NCBI GenBank assembly: GCA_020723345.1
Contig: DYJA01000034.1
Location: 1-58,183, forward strand
DNA length: 58,183 nt
Reading direction: 5' to 3'
Source of the DNA: Candidatus Aquidulcis sp.
Lineage (GTDB): Bacteria > Chloroflexota > Anaerolineae > UBA4142
The translations under genes and the position numbers were made by a program. The notes below the pieces were generated by a model, which was not told the DNA's origin, did not search any database, and worked only from the letters and a program-made list of their open reading frames with translations. Positions 46,262-55,511 of this stretch are shown here, piece by piece (within the stretch, counting starts at the first letter, position 1; every line of letters starts with the position of its first letter).

Positions 46262-46345
46262 GAGGGGGGAAAAGAAGGCAGAGAAGGCGCGCGCCCTCTC
46301 TGCCTTCTCCGCCCTCTCATGCCCTCTACGTCCTCTTATCCCCCT
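46262..46345. repeat. Purine/pyrimidine-rich inverted repeat
   Basis: GAAGGCAGAGAAGGCGCGC and GCGCGCCCTCTCTGCCTTC form arms, followed by CCTCT-rich DNA. It lies between the STAND leader and the end of the first amidohydrolase gene and may terminate the latter. Confidence 0.55.
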
Positions 46346-46352
46346 CTTCCCC

Positions 46353-48149
46353 TTACGTCTTTTGATACACGATCTTCCCCCCCACCATCGTCAACTCGAT
46401 CGTCGTCTGGTAGAGTTGCTGCCACGATAACGCGTACGGGTCTTCTGTCCACACGATCACGTCCGCCATCTTGCCAGGTTCGAGCGAGCCCTTGACTTGT
46501 TCCTGGAAGAGCGCGTACGCGCTTGTGACGGTGTGCGCGCGGATCGCTTCTTTGAACGTGAGCGCCTGATCCGGCGCGATCACTTGATTGCTCGCGGTGA
46601 CGCGCGCCAGCGCGCCCGCGAGTGTGACTTGCGGCGAGTACCACGGCAGCGTCGGCGAATCGGAACTGAGGCAGAGCGGCACGCCGAGATCGAGCCAGGT
46701 GCGCGTGGGAATCATGCGCTTGGCGCGTTCTTCGCCCAGCGATTCGCGCAGATAATCGCCGAGCAAGCGAATCGCCTGCGGCTGCGTCGAGACGATCACG
46801 CCCAGATCTTTCGTGCGCTTGAGCGCCTTGTCCGTGTTCAAGACTGCGTGTTCAATGCGATGGCGCGCGTCGGCGCGCGGATTCGCTTTTTGCGCGAATT
46901 CAATCGCGTCGAGCGCGAGATCCACCGCCGCGTCACCGATGACGTGGAACGAGCATTGAAAGCCGAGCGCGTGCAGCGTCTTCACCGCGTCGTTCAACGC
47001 GCGTCCGTCCCAGGTCGCGATGTCCCACGCCATCCCTTTGTGCGGTTCGTGCGTGTGCATCGCGGCGACTGCACCGTCCACCAAAAATTTATAGCCGCGC
47101 AAACGCATGTAATCGTCTTCGTACTGCAATTGCTTGACCGCTTCGGGACGTCCCGCGAGTTCGGGATAGTACTCGATCGTGTTCATGATCGCGCCGCGAA
47201 TCGTCATTTTGCGCGCGCGCCCCGCGTCGAAGTACGCTTTCATCCGATCCAAGCCGCGCGCGTTGTTGTCGCAAAACGTCGTCACGCCGACGGCGGCGAA
47301 TTTCGGTTGCGGCGACGTGACTGCCGCGTCCCAGATCTGCGGCGTCATCAAGTTCGCCCACAACTTGCGGAAAATGTCCATCGCCGAGTGATTGATCAGC
47401 ACGCCGTTCGGCTCGCCTTTCGCGTCGCGCCCGAACATTCCGTACTTTGGATTCGGCGTGCTCGCGGTGACGTTCGCGAGTTTGAGCGCGTACGAGTTGA
47501 CCGTGCCGACGTGTCCGCCCTGATTGATCAGCATGACCGGATGATTCGGCGAGACCGGATCGAGATCGCGCTTTTCCGGATTGCGCCCTTCGAACGAAAT
47601 GAATCCTTGTGCGATCACCCAATCGCCTTTTTGTTTCTTGGCGACGGCTTCCGCGATCTTCGCTTGCAGTTCCGCGAGCGTTTTGACGGCGGGCGGATTG
47701 ATGTCAATGTACAGCGGTCCCACCAAGCCGAGCGCGCTCAAGTGATTGTGCGTGTCAATGATCCCCGGCGTCAACGTCTTGCCGCGCAAGTCAATCACTT
47801 TGGTGTTCGTACCCGCGAGCGCGCGCATCGCGTCGGTCGTGCCGGTTCGCAGAATCAAACCGTCTTTGATCGCGAGCGCTTGCGCGACACTATCGCTCGC
47901 GTCCAGCGTGACGACTCTGCCGTTGACGAAAATCGTGTCGGCGACGATGCCGGGCGGGAGCGTTGGCGCGGCTTGCGCGCCACGAGTCGGGATCGGCAAA
48001 GTATTCGCTGCCGGCGCGCCGCTCGTGGGCGCGGGCGTTGCCGTCAGTTTGACGACTTGGTCGCCGCGACAACCGGCGAGCGCGATCCCGCCGACGGTCA
48101 GCGCGCCGAGCCGCAGAAAATCGCGCCGCGAGAGATGTTGGTCACACAT
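46353..48149 (-). CDS. Amidohydrolase (YtcJ-like), Tat lipoprotein
   Basis: The 598-residue protein begins with a twin-arginine signal SRRDFLRLGALT ending in a lipobox (LAGC). It should therefore be exported folded and anchored outside. After a short linker comes the amidohydrolase fold, with metal motif DTHNHLSALG, HEPHKGMAWD and late SSDSPTLPWYSP. This is the amidohydrolase-3 family; the substrate is unknown. GAGGAGG precedes ATG 48149. It forms a tandem pair with a close paralogue upstream. Confidence 0.88.
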   Translation of the reverse strand: MCDQHLSRRDFLRLGALTVGGIALAGCRGDQVVKLTATPAPTSGAPAANTLPIPTRGAQAAPTLPPGIVADTIFVNGRVVTLDASDSVAQALAIKDGLILRTGTTDAMRALAGTNTKVIDLRGKTLTPGIIDTHNHLSALGLVGPLYIDINPPAVKTLAELQAKIAEAVAKKQKGDWVIAQGFISFEGRNPEKRDLDPVSPNHPVMLINQGGHVGTVNSYALKLANVTASTPNPKYGMFGRDAKGEPNGVLINHSAMDIFRKLWANLMTPQIWDAAVTSPQPKFAAVGVTTFCDNNARGLDRMKAYFDAGRARKMTIRGAIMNTIEYYPELAGRPEAVKQLQYEDDYMRLRGYKFLVDGAVAAMHTHEPHKGMAWDIATWDGRALNDAVKTLHALGFQCSFHVIGDAAVDLALDAIEFAQKANPRADARHRIEHAVLNTDKALKRTKDLGVIVSTQPQAIRLLGDYLRESLGEERAKRMIPTRTWLDLGVPLCLSSDSPTLPWYSPQVTLAGALARVTASNQVIAPDQALTFKEAIRAHTVTSAYALFQEQVKGSLEPGKMADVIVWTEDPYALSWQQLYQTTIELTMVGGKIVYQKT

Positions 48150-48161
48150 TTTTCCTCCTCG

Positions 48162-48189
48162 GTTGGGCAAATTTGCAAATTTGCCCTAC
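48162..48189. repeat. GTAGGGCAA-type palindrome between the amidohydrolases
   Basis: GGGCAAATTTG and CAAATTTGCCC form the core. The TAG stop of the upstream gene (complement 48186-48188) lies in the arm. Confidence 0.75.
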
Positions 48190-49934
48190 GTTTTCTGATA
48201 TACGATTTTTCCGCCAATCATCGTCAATTCGATTTTGGCTTGCAAGATTTCTTCAGGTTTGATGGTGTAGAGATTCGCATTCCACACCGCGAGGTCGGCG
48301 AATTTGCCGGGTTCGAGCGAGCCCTTGGAATTTTCTTCAAAGCACGCGTACGCCGAACCCATCGTGTGCATACGCAATGCCTCTTGGATGGTGAGCGCTT
48401 GTTCGGGATTGAGGGGCTTGTTGAATTGATCGAAGCGCAGAACGCTTTCCGTCAGCGTGACCTGGGGCGTATACCACGGCGAGGTGGGCGTGTCGGAGCC
48501 GAGCGCGAGATGGATGCCGGCGTTCATCCAGTCGCGCGTCACGATGAGGCGTTTGGCGCGCTCCGCCCCGAGTTTGTCGGGTAGATTGCCCATCCCGCGC
48601 ACGAATTGCGGCTGACAGGAAATCACCACGCCCAGATCAGCGGCGCGTTTCACCGCGTCTTTGGAACAGAGGATCGCGTGTTCGATGCGATGGCGCGGGT
48701 CTTTGCGCGGGTTTGCTTTCATCGCGGCTTCATAGGCGTCGAGCGTCAAGTCAATCGCCGCGTCGCCGCAAGCATGCACCGAAATCTGGAGTCCAGTATC
48801 GTGCAGCGCCTTGATCGTTTGCTTGTACTGATTGGGATTCCAGGTGGGCATATTCCAACTGATGCCGGGATGCGGCTCGTGCGTGTACCACGTTGGAAAT
48901 TGTCCGTCGATCAGGAATTTGTAACCGGCAAAGCGCATGTACTCGTCGTTGATGCGTTCGATCTGGTTGAGCGCGCGGTCGAGATCGGCGGGCCATTCGA
49001 GCGTGTAGTAAACCTGCGAGCGCAGCATCATGCTTTTCGCATGCGCGACTTGGAGGTAACCCTGAACGGCGTTGAAGCGGGCATTATTGTCGTGATAGGT
49101 CGTCACGCCCACTTCCGCCATTTTCATTTCCGCCGCGCGCAAACTGTCCGCGATTTGCTGCGGCGTCGGCTGCGGGATGTGCGCGCGCACCAGGTCCATC
49201 GCGCGATGATTGTAGAATACGCCGGTCGGATTGCCCTGCTTGTCGCGCTCGATGACGCCGCCTTCGGGATTGCGCGTCTGCGCGGTGATGTTCGCGATTT
49301 TGAGCGCGGCGCTGTTGACCGAGGCAAAGTGTCCGCCTTGCTGCATCAGCCAGACCGGATTGTCCGGCGAGATCGGATCGAGTTGGGCGCGCGTCGGCGG
49401 ATCAATGTCCCAGTAATAGCCCTGCACCCATTCGCCCGGTTTGGCTTTGGCGATGGCGGGCTTTAGTTTCGCCAGCAAATCGTTGAGCGTTTTCACGTCG
49501 GGCGGGATGAGCGCCACATAGTTGGCGAGCAAGTTGCCCCACACCTGCAGGTGATTGTGCGCGTCGATCAAGCCCGGCGTCACCGTTTTCCCGCCGAGAT
49601 CGATTGTCTTGGTGTTCGCCCCGGCGAGCGCGCGGATCGCGCCATTCGCGCCGGCGCGCAGGATCTTGCTGTCTTTGATCGCGACGGCTTGCGCGAGCGT
49701 GTCGCGCGCGTCCATCGTGATGACATTGCCGTTCACCAAGATCGCGTCCGCGACTTGTCCCGCGACCGGTGGGGCGGTAGTCGGCGTGAGCGCCGGTTTC
49801 GCGCCGATGGTCGGCGCGGGCGTCGCGGTCATGTGCACGCTTGGTTCGCCGCGACAACCGGCGAGCAAAGTCGCGCCCAGCGCGCCCGCGCCGAGTTTGA
49901 TGAAATCGCGGCGAGTCAAATGTCGGTCACACAT
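48186..49934 (-). CDS. Amidohydrolase (YtcJ-like), Tat lipoprotein, paralogue
   Basis: The 582-residue protein has twin-arginine signal [12 protein letters not shown] and lipobox LAGC, then metal motif [20 protein letters not shown] and [12 protein letters not shown]. Both it and the next gene end IVYQKT, pointing to a tandem duplication followed by divergence. GGAAGGAGG precedes ATG 49934. It acts on the outer face of the membrane. The stop codon is supplied by a palindrome. Confidence 0.88.
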   Translation of the reverse strand: MCDRHLTRRDFIKLGAGALGATLLAGCRGEPSVHMTATPAPTIGAKPALTPTTAPPVAGQVADAILVNGNVITMDARDTLAQAVAIKDSKILRAGANGAIRALAGANTKTIDLGGKTVTPGLIDAHNHLQVWGNLLANYVALIPPDVKTLNDLLAKLKPAIAKAKPGEWVQGYYWDIDPPTRAQLDPISPDNPVWLMQQGGHFASVNSAALKIANITAQTRNPEGGVIERDKQGNPTGVFYNHRAMDLVRAHIPQPTPQQIADSLRAAEMKMAEVGVTTYHDNNARFNAVQGYLQVAHAKSMMLRSQVYYTLEWPADLDRALNQIERINDEYMRFAGYKFLIDGQFPTWYTHEPHPGISWNMPTWNPNQYKQTIKALHDTGLQISVHACGDAAIDLTLDAYEAAMKANPRKDPRHRIEHAILCSKDAVKRAADLGVVISCQPQFVRGMGNLPDKLGAERAKRLIVTRDWMNAGIHLALGSDTPTSPWYTPQVTLTESVLRFDQFNKPLNPEQALTIQEALRMHTMGSAYACFEENSKGSLEPGKFADLAVWNANLYTIKPEEILQAKIELTMIGGKIVYQKT

Positions 49935-49959
49935 TTTTCCTCCTTCCATACTACTCAGT

Positions 49960-50119
49960 CTGTCATTTCGAGAGACCATATCGCGAGGTGGCGATATGTT
50001 TGCAGTCAGAAACTCGCGTAGTTTGTAGTGAGCGACGAAGCGAAGTTTGCGGAGTCGCGTTATCCGCGAGCAAGAACGACGGCACTCCGCAAAAACCGCT
50101 GCGTGCCTGACTACAAACG
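49960..50119. repeat. Long dispersed repeat, copy 1
   Basis: The block starts CTGTCATTTCGAGA and includes AAACTCGCGTAGTTTGTAGT, GCGGAGTCGCG and CTACAAACG. Most of these segments recur in the same order at 57862-58008. It fills the gap between the amidohydrolase and beta-lactamase-fold genes together with AGCGGATA repeats to 50176. Confidence 0.75.
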
Positions 50120-50173
50120 ATTACCTTTTCCACTCGTAGTCAGCGGATACGCACGCCTCCATCCGCTTATCCG

Positions 50174-51769
50174 CTACCTATCCGCTGAAACTCTGCCGCG
50201 CGCTTGTTCCGAGTTCCCGTCAATGAACCCGGTCAAGCGCAGATCAACCGTATCCTTGTCGAAAGTGAGCGCGTACTCCAAACGATCCGCCTCGTTCAGG
50301 AATTGTTGTTGGACGACGAAGGTCTTGTCGTTTTGCCAGAATCCGCGCATCGCGACCTCGCCGCGCGCTTCGATGCGCGTCACGCGAAACACATTGTCCA
50401 AGCCGACGGGTACGTCCACGCGTTTGTCGCCGACGATCATTCGGAAGAGCGCGTCTTTGTCTTGAAACGTCAACGCGAATCCGCGCAGATTCAGCGAATT
50501 GTTTTCCAGTGTGTACGTTTTGCCGGAGATCGTTTGCGCGATGGCGGGCAACGATGGTACGGGTTTTGGCTCCGATTGTCCAAGCGTCTTCGCGCGCGCG
50601 GCAAGCGCGGTGGCAGCGGTCGCGTTCTCCGGCAGTGCTTGTGGTTTTGCGGCAGGGATAACGAACTTTTCGACGAGCGACGCGGGCAGATCGAACATCG
50701 CCGTTTTGAGTCCGCTGGTGAAAACGACGACCATGTCCAAATCGTTCAGCACGAAGATGTACTGGCTGCCGCGTCCCGCCGCGTTGTAGACGCCGAACGG
50801 CTGCACCCACCATTGATAGCCGTAATCTTTGGCGTCCGGCGTGTCAATGTGTTTTTGCGACGACTGCTTGACCCAATCGGCGGAAACGATTTGTTGTCCG
50901 TCCCAGGTTCCGTTTTTCAAGAACAGATAGCCGATCTTCGCCATGTCGCGCGGCGTCAATTCCAAACCATCTTCGCCGCGATAAATGCCATTCGGGTCTG
51001 CCGTCCAGGACACGTCCGCGATGCCAAGCGGCTTGAAGAGATATTCTTGCGCGAACGCCAACTCGTTCAGCCCCGTCGTCTTTTGCAAAATCGCGCTGAT
51101 GAGATGCGCGCCGCCGGAGTTGTAGTTAAAGCGCGCGCCCGGCTCTTCTTTCATCGGACGATCAAGAACGAATTGCGCCCAGTCCTTGCTCTGAATCATC
51201 TGCCGATTGGAATTGTTCGGCGCGCTGATCGAGACGCCGGTTTCGTTCCACTCCATCCCCGACGACATCGTGAGCAAATGTTCCAGCGTCATCGCTTGTT
51301 TGCGCGCGTCCTTATTCGCAATCGTCCGCTCCGGGAAAAAGTCTACGACGCGATGATTGACGTTATCAATCTTGCCTTGCTTGATCGCGACGCCGACGAG
51401 CGCAGAGTTGACGCTTTTGGTGCACGAGTACAGCACGTGCTTGTAGCTCGACAGGAACGGATACCAGTACGCTTCGGCGACGATGTAGCCGTGCCGCGCG
51501 ATGACGATGCTGTGAATGTTGAGTTGCTTTTGCTGGATTTCGTCGAACAATTTCAGCAACGCCGCAGAGTCAATCCCTTGTTGTTCGGGTGTGGAGGTTT
51601 TCCAAGTTTGCGTGGGATAGTCCGCGGTCGCGTCCGATTTCGTCGCGGTCGTCGGACTCGCCACACGCGCAGTTTCCGGGGTGGGACTCGCGGATGGCGG
51701 CGCGGCGCGCGCGCAACTTGTGATCGCGATGAGCAACGCGCAGAGAATCAAAAGCAAATTGCGATTCAT
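50174..51769 (-). CDS. Beta-lactamase-fold serine hydrolase lipoprotein
   Basis: The 531-residue protein has a signal peptide with lipobox (AITSC) and a Pro/Thr linker. A class C beta-lactamase/penicillin-binding-like domain follows, with SxxK as SCTKS and YxN as YNSGG. The C-terminal 150 residues form an additional beta-rich domain (GKTYTLENNSLNLRGFAL). Such proteins are usually esterases or peptidases, not true lactamases. GAGGTG precedes ATG 51769. The TAG stop lies in repeated AGCGGATA sequence. Confidence 0.87.
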   Translation of the reverse strand: MNRNLLLILCALLIAITSCARAAPPSASPTPETARVASPTTATKSDATADYPTQTWKTSTPEQQGIDSAALLKLFDEIQQKQLNIHSIVIARHGYIVAEAYWYPFLSSYKHVLYSCTKSVNSALVGVAIKQGKIDNVNHRVVDFFPERTIANKDARKQAMTLEHLLTMSSGMEWNETGVSISAPNNSNRQMIQSKDWAQFVLDRPMKEEPGARFNYNSGGAHLISAILQKTTGLNELAFAQEYLFKPLGIADVSWTADPNGIYRGEDGLELTPRDMAKIGYLFLKNGTWDGQQIVSADWVKQSSQKHIDTPDAKDYGYQWWVQPFGVYNAAGRGSQYIFVLNDLDMVVVFTSGLKTAMFDLPASLVEKFVIPAAKPQALPENATAATALAARAKTLGQSEPKPVPSLPAIAQTISGKTYTLENNSLNLRGFALTFQDKDALFRMIVGDKRVDVPVGLDNVFRVTRIEARGEVAMRGFWQNDKTFVVQQQFLNEADRLEYALTFDKDTVDLRLTGFIDGNSEQARGRVSADR

Positions 51770-51790
51770 CCAACACCTCTCATCTCCAAA

Positions 51791-54163
51791 TCACTTGCAC
51801 GTCAACGTGAACGTCGCCTGATTCGATACTTTGTCGTTCGGCGTGAGAACGTGCAGACGCGCCCAGAAGGTACCGCTACTGCCTGATTTGAAATCGCCGC
51901 TTTCAATCGTTTGACTGCTTGCCGCCGAAAAATTCATCGTGCGCGTGTCGCTGTTCCCGTCGCTGCGTTCCCAACGATACGTGACTGTGCCGGGCGCGTT
52001 CGTGGCCATCGTGCCGTTGAAGTGAAAGGTGTGTGGGCAAGCGCCGGTAAACGCCGTCGGATTCGCGTTCACGCTGACGAGTGTGACAATCGCCGGGCTG
52101 GCGCAGTTGAGCGTGAACTTGGCTTGATCCGAAATCATCGCGTTCGGCGCGAGCACTTGGAGTTTTGCCCAGTGTGTGCCGTCTTGATCGTACGTGACGT
52201 TGCCGCTCGTCACCGTTTGCGATCCTGCCGCCGTAAAGTTGATCGTGCGCGCCTCACTTTCGCCGTTGCTGCGAACCCACTTGTACGTCACCGTGCCGGG
52301 GCCGTTGGTCGTGATGACGCCGGAATAATTGATCGTTTTGGGACAAGCGCCGGTGAAGATTTCCGGGGCAACGTCCGCCGTAACTTTGGTGACTTGGGAT
52401 GTCGAACCGGCAAGTGTCTTGACTTCGACCGCGCAGGCATTGGCAGGCGATTCGCCAAAGGCGTTGTACGCACGGATGTCGAGATTGTACGTCGTGTTGG
52501 GCATCAAGTTTTCCACCGCGCCCGCAATCACAGTGGCGTTGTCGAAGATTTTGAGCGGTTGATTGTTCCCGCGCTGATACACGCGAAAACCATTCCAGTT
52601 TCTCTGTCCGGGTGTTGGAGACACCGGCTCTTCCCACGAAAGATAAATTCCCGCGCCCGAAGCATTGCCACGACAATTCCGCGGCGCAGACGGGGCTTGG
52701 CTAGCCGAGCCGCCTGAGCACGTCCACGTCGTTTCGCCGCGATTCGACGCGAGATCGTTCGGTTCGAGCACGCGCAGGCGAACCCAGTAATTGCCGGAAC
52801 TGGGAATCGACCAATCGTAATTCGTCACCGTTTTTTCGCCCGCCGCGTCGAATTGCAACGTGCGCGTTTCGCTGTTCGTGCCGTCGCTCCGCTCCCAGCG
52901 ATATTTCACCGTGCCCGCGCCGTTCGCGGTGATTTTCGATCCGGCGGTGAACGTGTTCGGGCAGGGACCGCTGTACGACGAACGATTGACGCTGATCGTC
53001 GCGTTCGTCGCAGCAAACGCCGAGGGCGCGCCGCCCGATTTTACCGTGAGCGTCAAACTCACTTTGTTGTTGCCTTCGCCTGCCGCGCCTTCGTCCACGC
53101 GTTTGGTGTAATCCACTTCGACCCAGGAAGGCGACGTGCCTGCCGGAGAATTCGTCACGAGGTTGGCGAACGTGCCGCCGCCCCACCCCTTTGCCGCAAT
53201 GCCATTCGGAAATTCGCGCGAACAACAATTCTTCAGCCCGGTGACCTCGTGGAATTGCCAGAAAACGGTGAAGGGTCCCGACGGAACATCGCCTTGATTG
53301 GCGACGGTGAAGACCGCGTTGAACGGTTGTCCCGCCGTCACTTCGCTCGGCTCGATGCGCGCATCCACGATCACCAAGTCGGGTTTGCCGGGGATGACGA
53401 CTGCCGCCGTCACGCTGACTTGCGCGGTGTAATTGCGCGCGCTGCCGTCTTGGAACACAACGGTCAACGTATAATTCGTCGTCTGCGTCGGACATTCTTG
53501 TTGCTGTTCGTGTCCGGTCACGCCGACGCCTTCAAAGTACACTTCGCGCGCGCCTTCCACATCCCAGCGTAACGTACTGCATTGCCCCTGCGCGATGCTT
53601 GTCGGGTTCGCGGCAAAGTTGACGGTCGCGCCGGAGGGCGCGGCTTGATTGCCGCTCGACGAGACCGGATCGGTTGGCACGTCCGGCACCGGCGCGGGCA
53701 GATCGCCGGGATTCGTCGGATCGTTGAGACTTGATAGCGCGAGGACGCGGATCGCGGCGGGCTGGCTTTTCGTGCCCGACACACCGTGCGCCTGCACCAC
53801 GATCGTGTGAACGCCTTTGCTTTGAATGGTCAACGGGATCGCGGAGGCAAAGGTGGTCTGCCCGGAAGGCGCGGCAATCGGACTCCCAAGTTGCCCGTCT
53901 ACCGCGGACGCGATCGCCTTGACACCGCCCGGATCGTTCGCGACGACGTGAACCTGGAACGGCTGACCGACGCGCACGCGCGCGCCGTTTGCCGGCGAAG
54001 CAATACGAATCACCGGCTGCGTCGGCGCGCCAGACGATGGTTGTTGCGCCGCCGATTGCGCGGGTTGCGCCGCCTGTTCCATGCGACCACGTACCAGCGC
54101 GAAAAGTAAAAGCGCGATGATGATCAAGATGATCAATGCGAGACAGCCGAATAGTCTTTTCAT
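51791..54163 (-). CDS. Membrane-anchored CARDB/Ig/Fn3 multidomain protein
   Basis: The 790-residue protein has one N-terminal membrane anchor (about 5-25) and a long exterior made of beta domains. In order these are an Ig-like domain (SPANGARVRVGQPFQV), an Ig-like segment, a CARDB domain (PDLVIVDARIEPSEVTAGQPF), an Ig-like repeat, an Fn3 domain and two further Ig-like repeats. The Ig-like repeats share CPNTF/CPKTI/CPHTF and YRWERSDG-type motifs. No catalytic domain is present; adhesion or surface display is the likely role. It resembles the next gene in its CARDB-Fn3 part. Confidence 0.8.
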   Translation of the reverse strand: MKRLFGCLALIILIIIALLLFALVRGRMEQAAQPAQSAAQQPSSGAPTQPVIRIASPANGARVRVGQPFQVHVVANDPGGVKAIASAVDGQLGSPIAAPSGQTTFASAIPLTIQSKGVHTIVVQAHGVSGTKSQPAAIRVLALSSLNDPTNPGDLPAPVPDVPTDPVSSSGNQAAPSGATVNFAANPTSIAQGQCSTLRWDVEGAREVYFEGVGVTGHEQQQECPTQTTNYTLTVVFQDGSARNYTAQVSVTAAVVIPGKPDLVIVDARIEPSEVTAGQPFNAVFTVANQGDVPSGPFTVFWQFHEVTGLKNCCSREFPNGIAAKGWGGGTFANLVTNSPAGTSPSWVEVDYTKRVDEGAAGEGNNKVSLTLTVKSGGAPSAFAATNATISVNRSSYSGPCPNTFTAGSKITANGAGTVKYRWERSDGTNSETRTLQFDAAGEKTVTNYDWSIPSSGNYWVRLRVLEPNDLASNRGETTWTCSGGSASQAPSAPRNCRGNASGAGIYLSWEEPVSPTPGQRNWNGFRVYQRGNNQPLKIFDNATVIAGAVENLMPNTTYNLDIRAYNAFGESPANACAVEVKTLAGSTSQVTKVTADVAPEIFTGACPKTINYSGVITTNGPGTVTYKWVRSNGESEARTINFTAAGSQTVTSGNVTYDQDGTHWAKLQVLAPNAMISDQAKFTLNCASPAIVTLVSVNANPTAFTGACPHTFHFNGTMATNAPGTVTYRWERSDGNSDTRTMNFSAASSQTIESGDFKSGSSGTFWARLHVLTPNDKVSNQATFTLTCK

Positions 54164-54243
54164 CGTTACCTCTGTTTGGGAGTTGGAGGTTGGAGGTTGG
54201 AAGTTGGAAAATGGAATCCAACTTCCAATCTCTAATCTTCAAA

Positions 54244-55110
54244 TTATCGGCGTGCCGCATCCACGCTGCACGCGTCGGCGCGCGATTCGCCGGAGGCGTT
54301 GTAGGCGCGCACGTCAAAGTGGTGTTGCACGCCGCCGGGCAAATCGGCAATCGTCCAACTCCGCGCGCTCGCGCCAACCGTCGCTTCGAGACTCGTTTTG
54401 CCTTGATAGATGCGGAACCCGTCGGCTTGACCGGTGAACTGCCATTCGACGCGGAGCGTGCGCGTGTCAATTTGCGTCGCTCGACAATTCGTCGGCGCGG
54501 CGGGCGCTTGCCCGGCGGGCGGCTGGGTTGTTCCGCCGCCGCTTCCAATCGCAACCGTGCCGGTCTTTTCGTTGTTATTCTCGTTCGCTTCGCCCTTCAC
54601 GTCGTTCTCCGCGTCGACGACCGTGACCCAGTGCATTTCGCCGCGCTCTCCCGCCGGATAGGTGTAGGCGCAATCCACGACCCATTCGCGCTGGTTGAGG
54701 TTGTAGAAATCCTGACTGCACCCGACGAGTCCTTTGTCTTTCTGATGCGGATGCCAGCGAATCGTGAATGCCGCGCTGATCGGTCCACCCTGATTGCGCG
54801 CGACGATGTGAATGCGGACTTGACTAGAATTTGCTGCCACTGGCGTTACCGTCGTTTCTGCGACGATGAGATCGGGTCGCGCGGGCGGCGTCGGTGAAGG
54901 TGCGCCAACCGATTGGGGGTGAGCCGGCGCTGGGCTGAACGCCGTCGCAGAAGGGCGCGCCGCCGGTGGTTGCCCGGCGGGCGGCGGAACGTACGCCGTC
55001 GCGGTTGGAATCGGCGCGGCAGGTTGTTCGCGTCCGCGACACGCCGCGGGAGTTAGCATAGCGACCAGCAGGATCAAAAGCAGCGAGTTCTTTTTCAGGT
55101 TACTCATCAT
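54244..55110 (-). CDS. CARDB-Fn3 lipoprotein
   Basis: The 288-residue protein has a lipobox (TPAAC), a Pro-rich linker and a CARDB-like domain (PDLIVAETTVTPVAANSSQV). An Fn3-like domain ends YNASGESRADACSVD. It shares this pair of domains with the larger neighbour, so one probably arose from the other. GGAG precedes tandem ATG codons 55110/55107. It should be lipid-anchored outside the membrane. Confidence 0.8.
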   Translation of the reverse strand: MMSNLKKNSLLLILLVAMLTPAACRGREQPAAPIPTATAYVPPPAGQPPAARPSATAFSPAPAHPQSVGAPSPTPPARPDLIVAETTVTPVAANSSQVRIHIVARNQGGPISAAFTIRWHPHQKDKGLVGCSQDFYNLNQREWVVDCAYTYPAGERGEMHWVTVVDAENDVKGEANENNNEKTGTVAIGSGGGTTQPPAGQAPAAPTNCRATQIDTRTLRVEWQFTGQADGFRIYQGKTSLEATVGASARSWTIADLPGGVQHHFDVRAYNASGESRADACSVDAARR

Positions 55111-55148
55111 GTTCTCCTTCACGAGTTCCAAATTCAAGGTTGAACTTG

Positions 55149-55274
55149 CTAACGAAAGAACGGCATAGCGCGGCAAAGGAAAAACAACATGCACATCAAC
55201 AACAAGAGAAAGAAAATCCCGCCGCCGCCAAACCACATTGCCCGTCGTCCGAAACGTCGTCGTCGCAAAAACAT
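55149..55274 (-). CDS. 41-residue basic membrane protein
   Basis: The reading MFLRRRRFGRR-AMWFGGGG, then a hydrophobic stretch IFFLLLLMCMLFFLC and a short tail RAMPFFR, has the plan of a single-span small membrane protein with a positive cytoplasmic N-terminus. A perfect GGAGG lies six bases before the ATG, the best ribosome site in the area. It ends in TAG 38 bases before the CARDB-Fn3 lipoprotein start, on the same strand. No family is recognised, and its function is unknown. Confidence 0.6.
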   Translation of the reverse strand: MFLRRRRFGRRAMWFGGGGIFFLLLLMCMLFFLCRAMPFFR

Positions 55275-55456
55275 CGCACACCTCCAGAAATTCGACCGCC
55301 GACCGATGACCGCCGACTGTCGTAAATTTTCATCCGCAGTCTACACCATTGCGCGGGAAATTTCTCAGACTAGAGCAAACAGTCAGCCAACAATTTGCCA
55401 ACAATTCGTCGGTTGGTCGAATAGTCAATCGGTCAACTAGTCAAATCGTCACGCAC

Positions 55457-55495
55457 AAAAAAATCGCGCAGTCGAAATTGAGTTCGACTACGCGA
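55457..55495 (-). terminator. Rho-independent terminator of the kinase-FHA operon
   Basis: A 13-bp stem (TCGCGTAGTCGAA with a G-T pair, 6-base loop) is followed on the minus strand by seven T. It starts 16 bases after the FHA gene stop. Confidence 0.8.
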
Positions 55496-55511
55496 CTAGT
55501 TGACCAAGTGA

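Larger units (their letters stand above)
55111..55511. other. Region between the lipoprotein and FHA genes
   Basis: These 401 bases hold a 41-codon gene on the minus strand (55149-55274) and a terminator (55457-55495). Reiterated GTCAACTAGTC / GACTAGTTGAC arms surround the terminator. A plus-strand frame at 55189-55440 exists but looks like the antiparallel of the small gene. Confidence 0.7.

Noticed and set aside
55189-55440. Basic 83-residue frame on the plus strand after AAAGGA
   Set aside because: It is antiparallel to the small membrane protein gene, ends within tandem repeats and has a poorer ribosome site. The Arg-rich composition is explained by the opposite strand.
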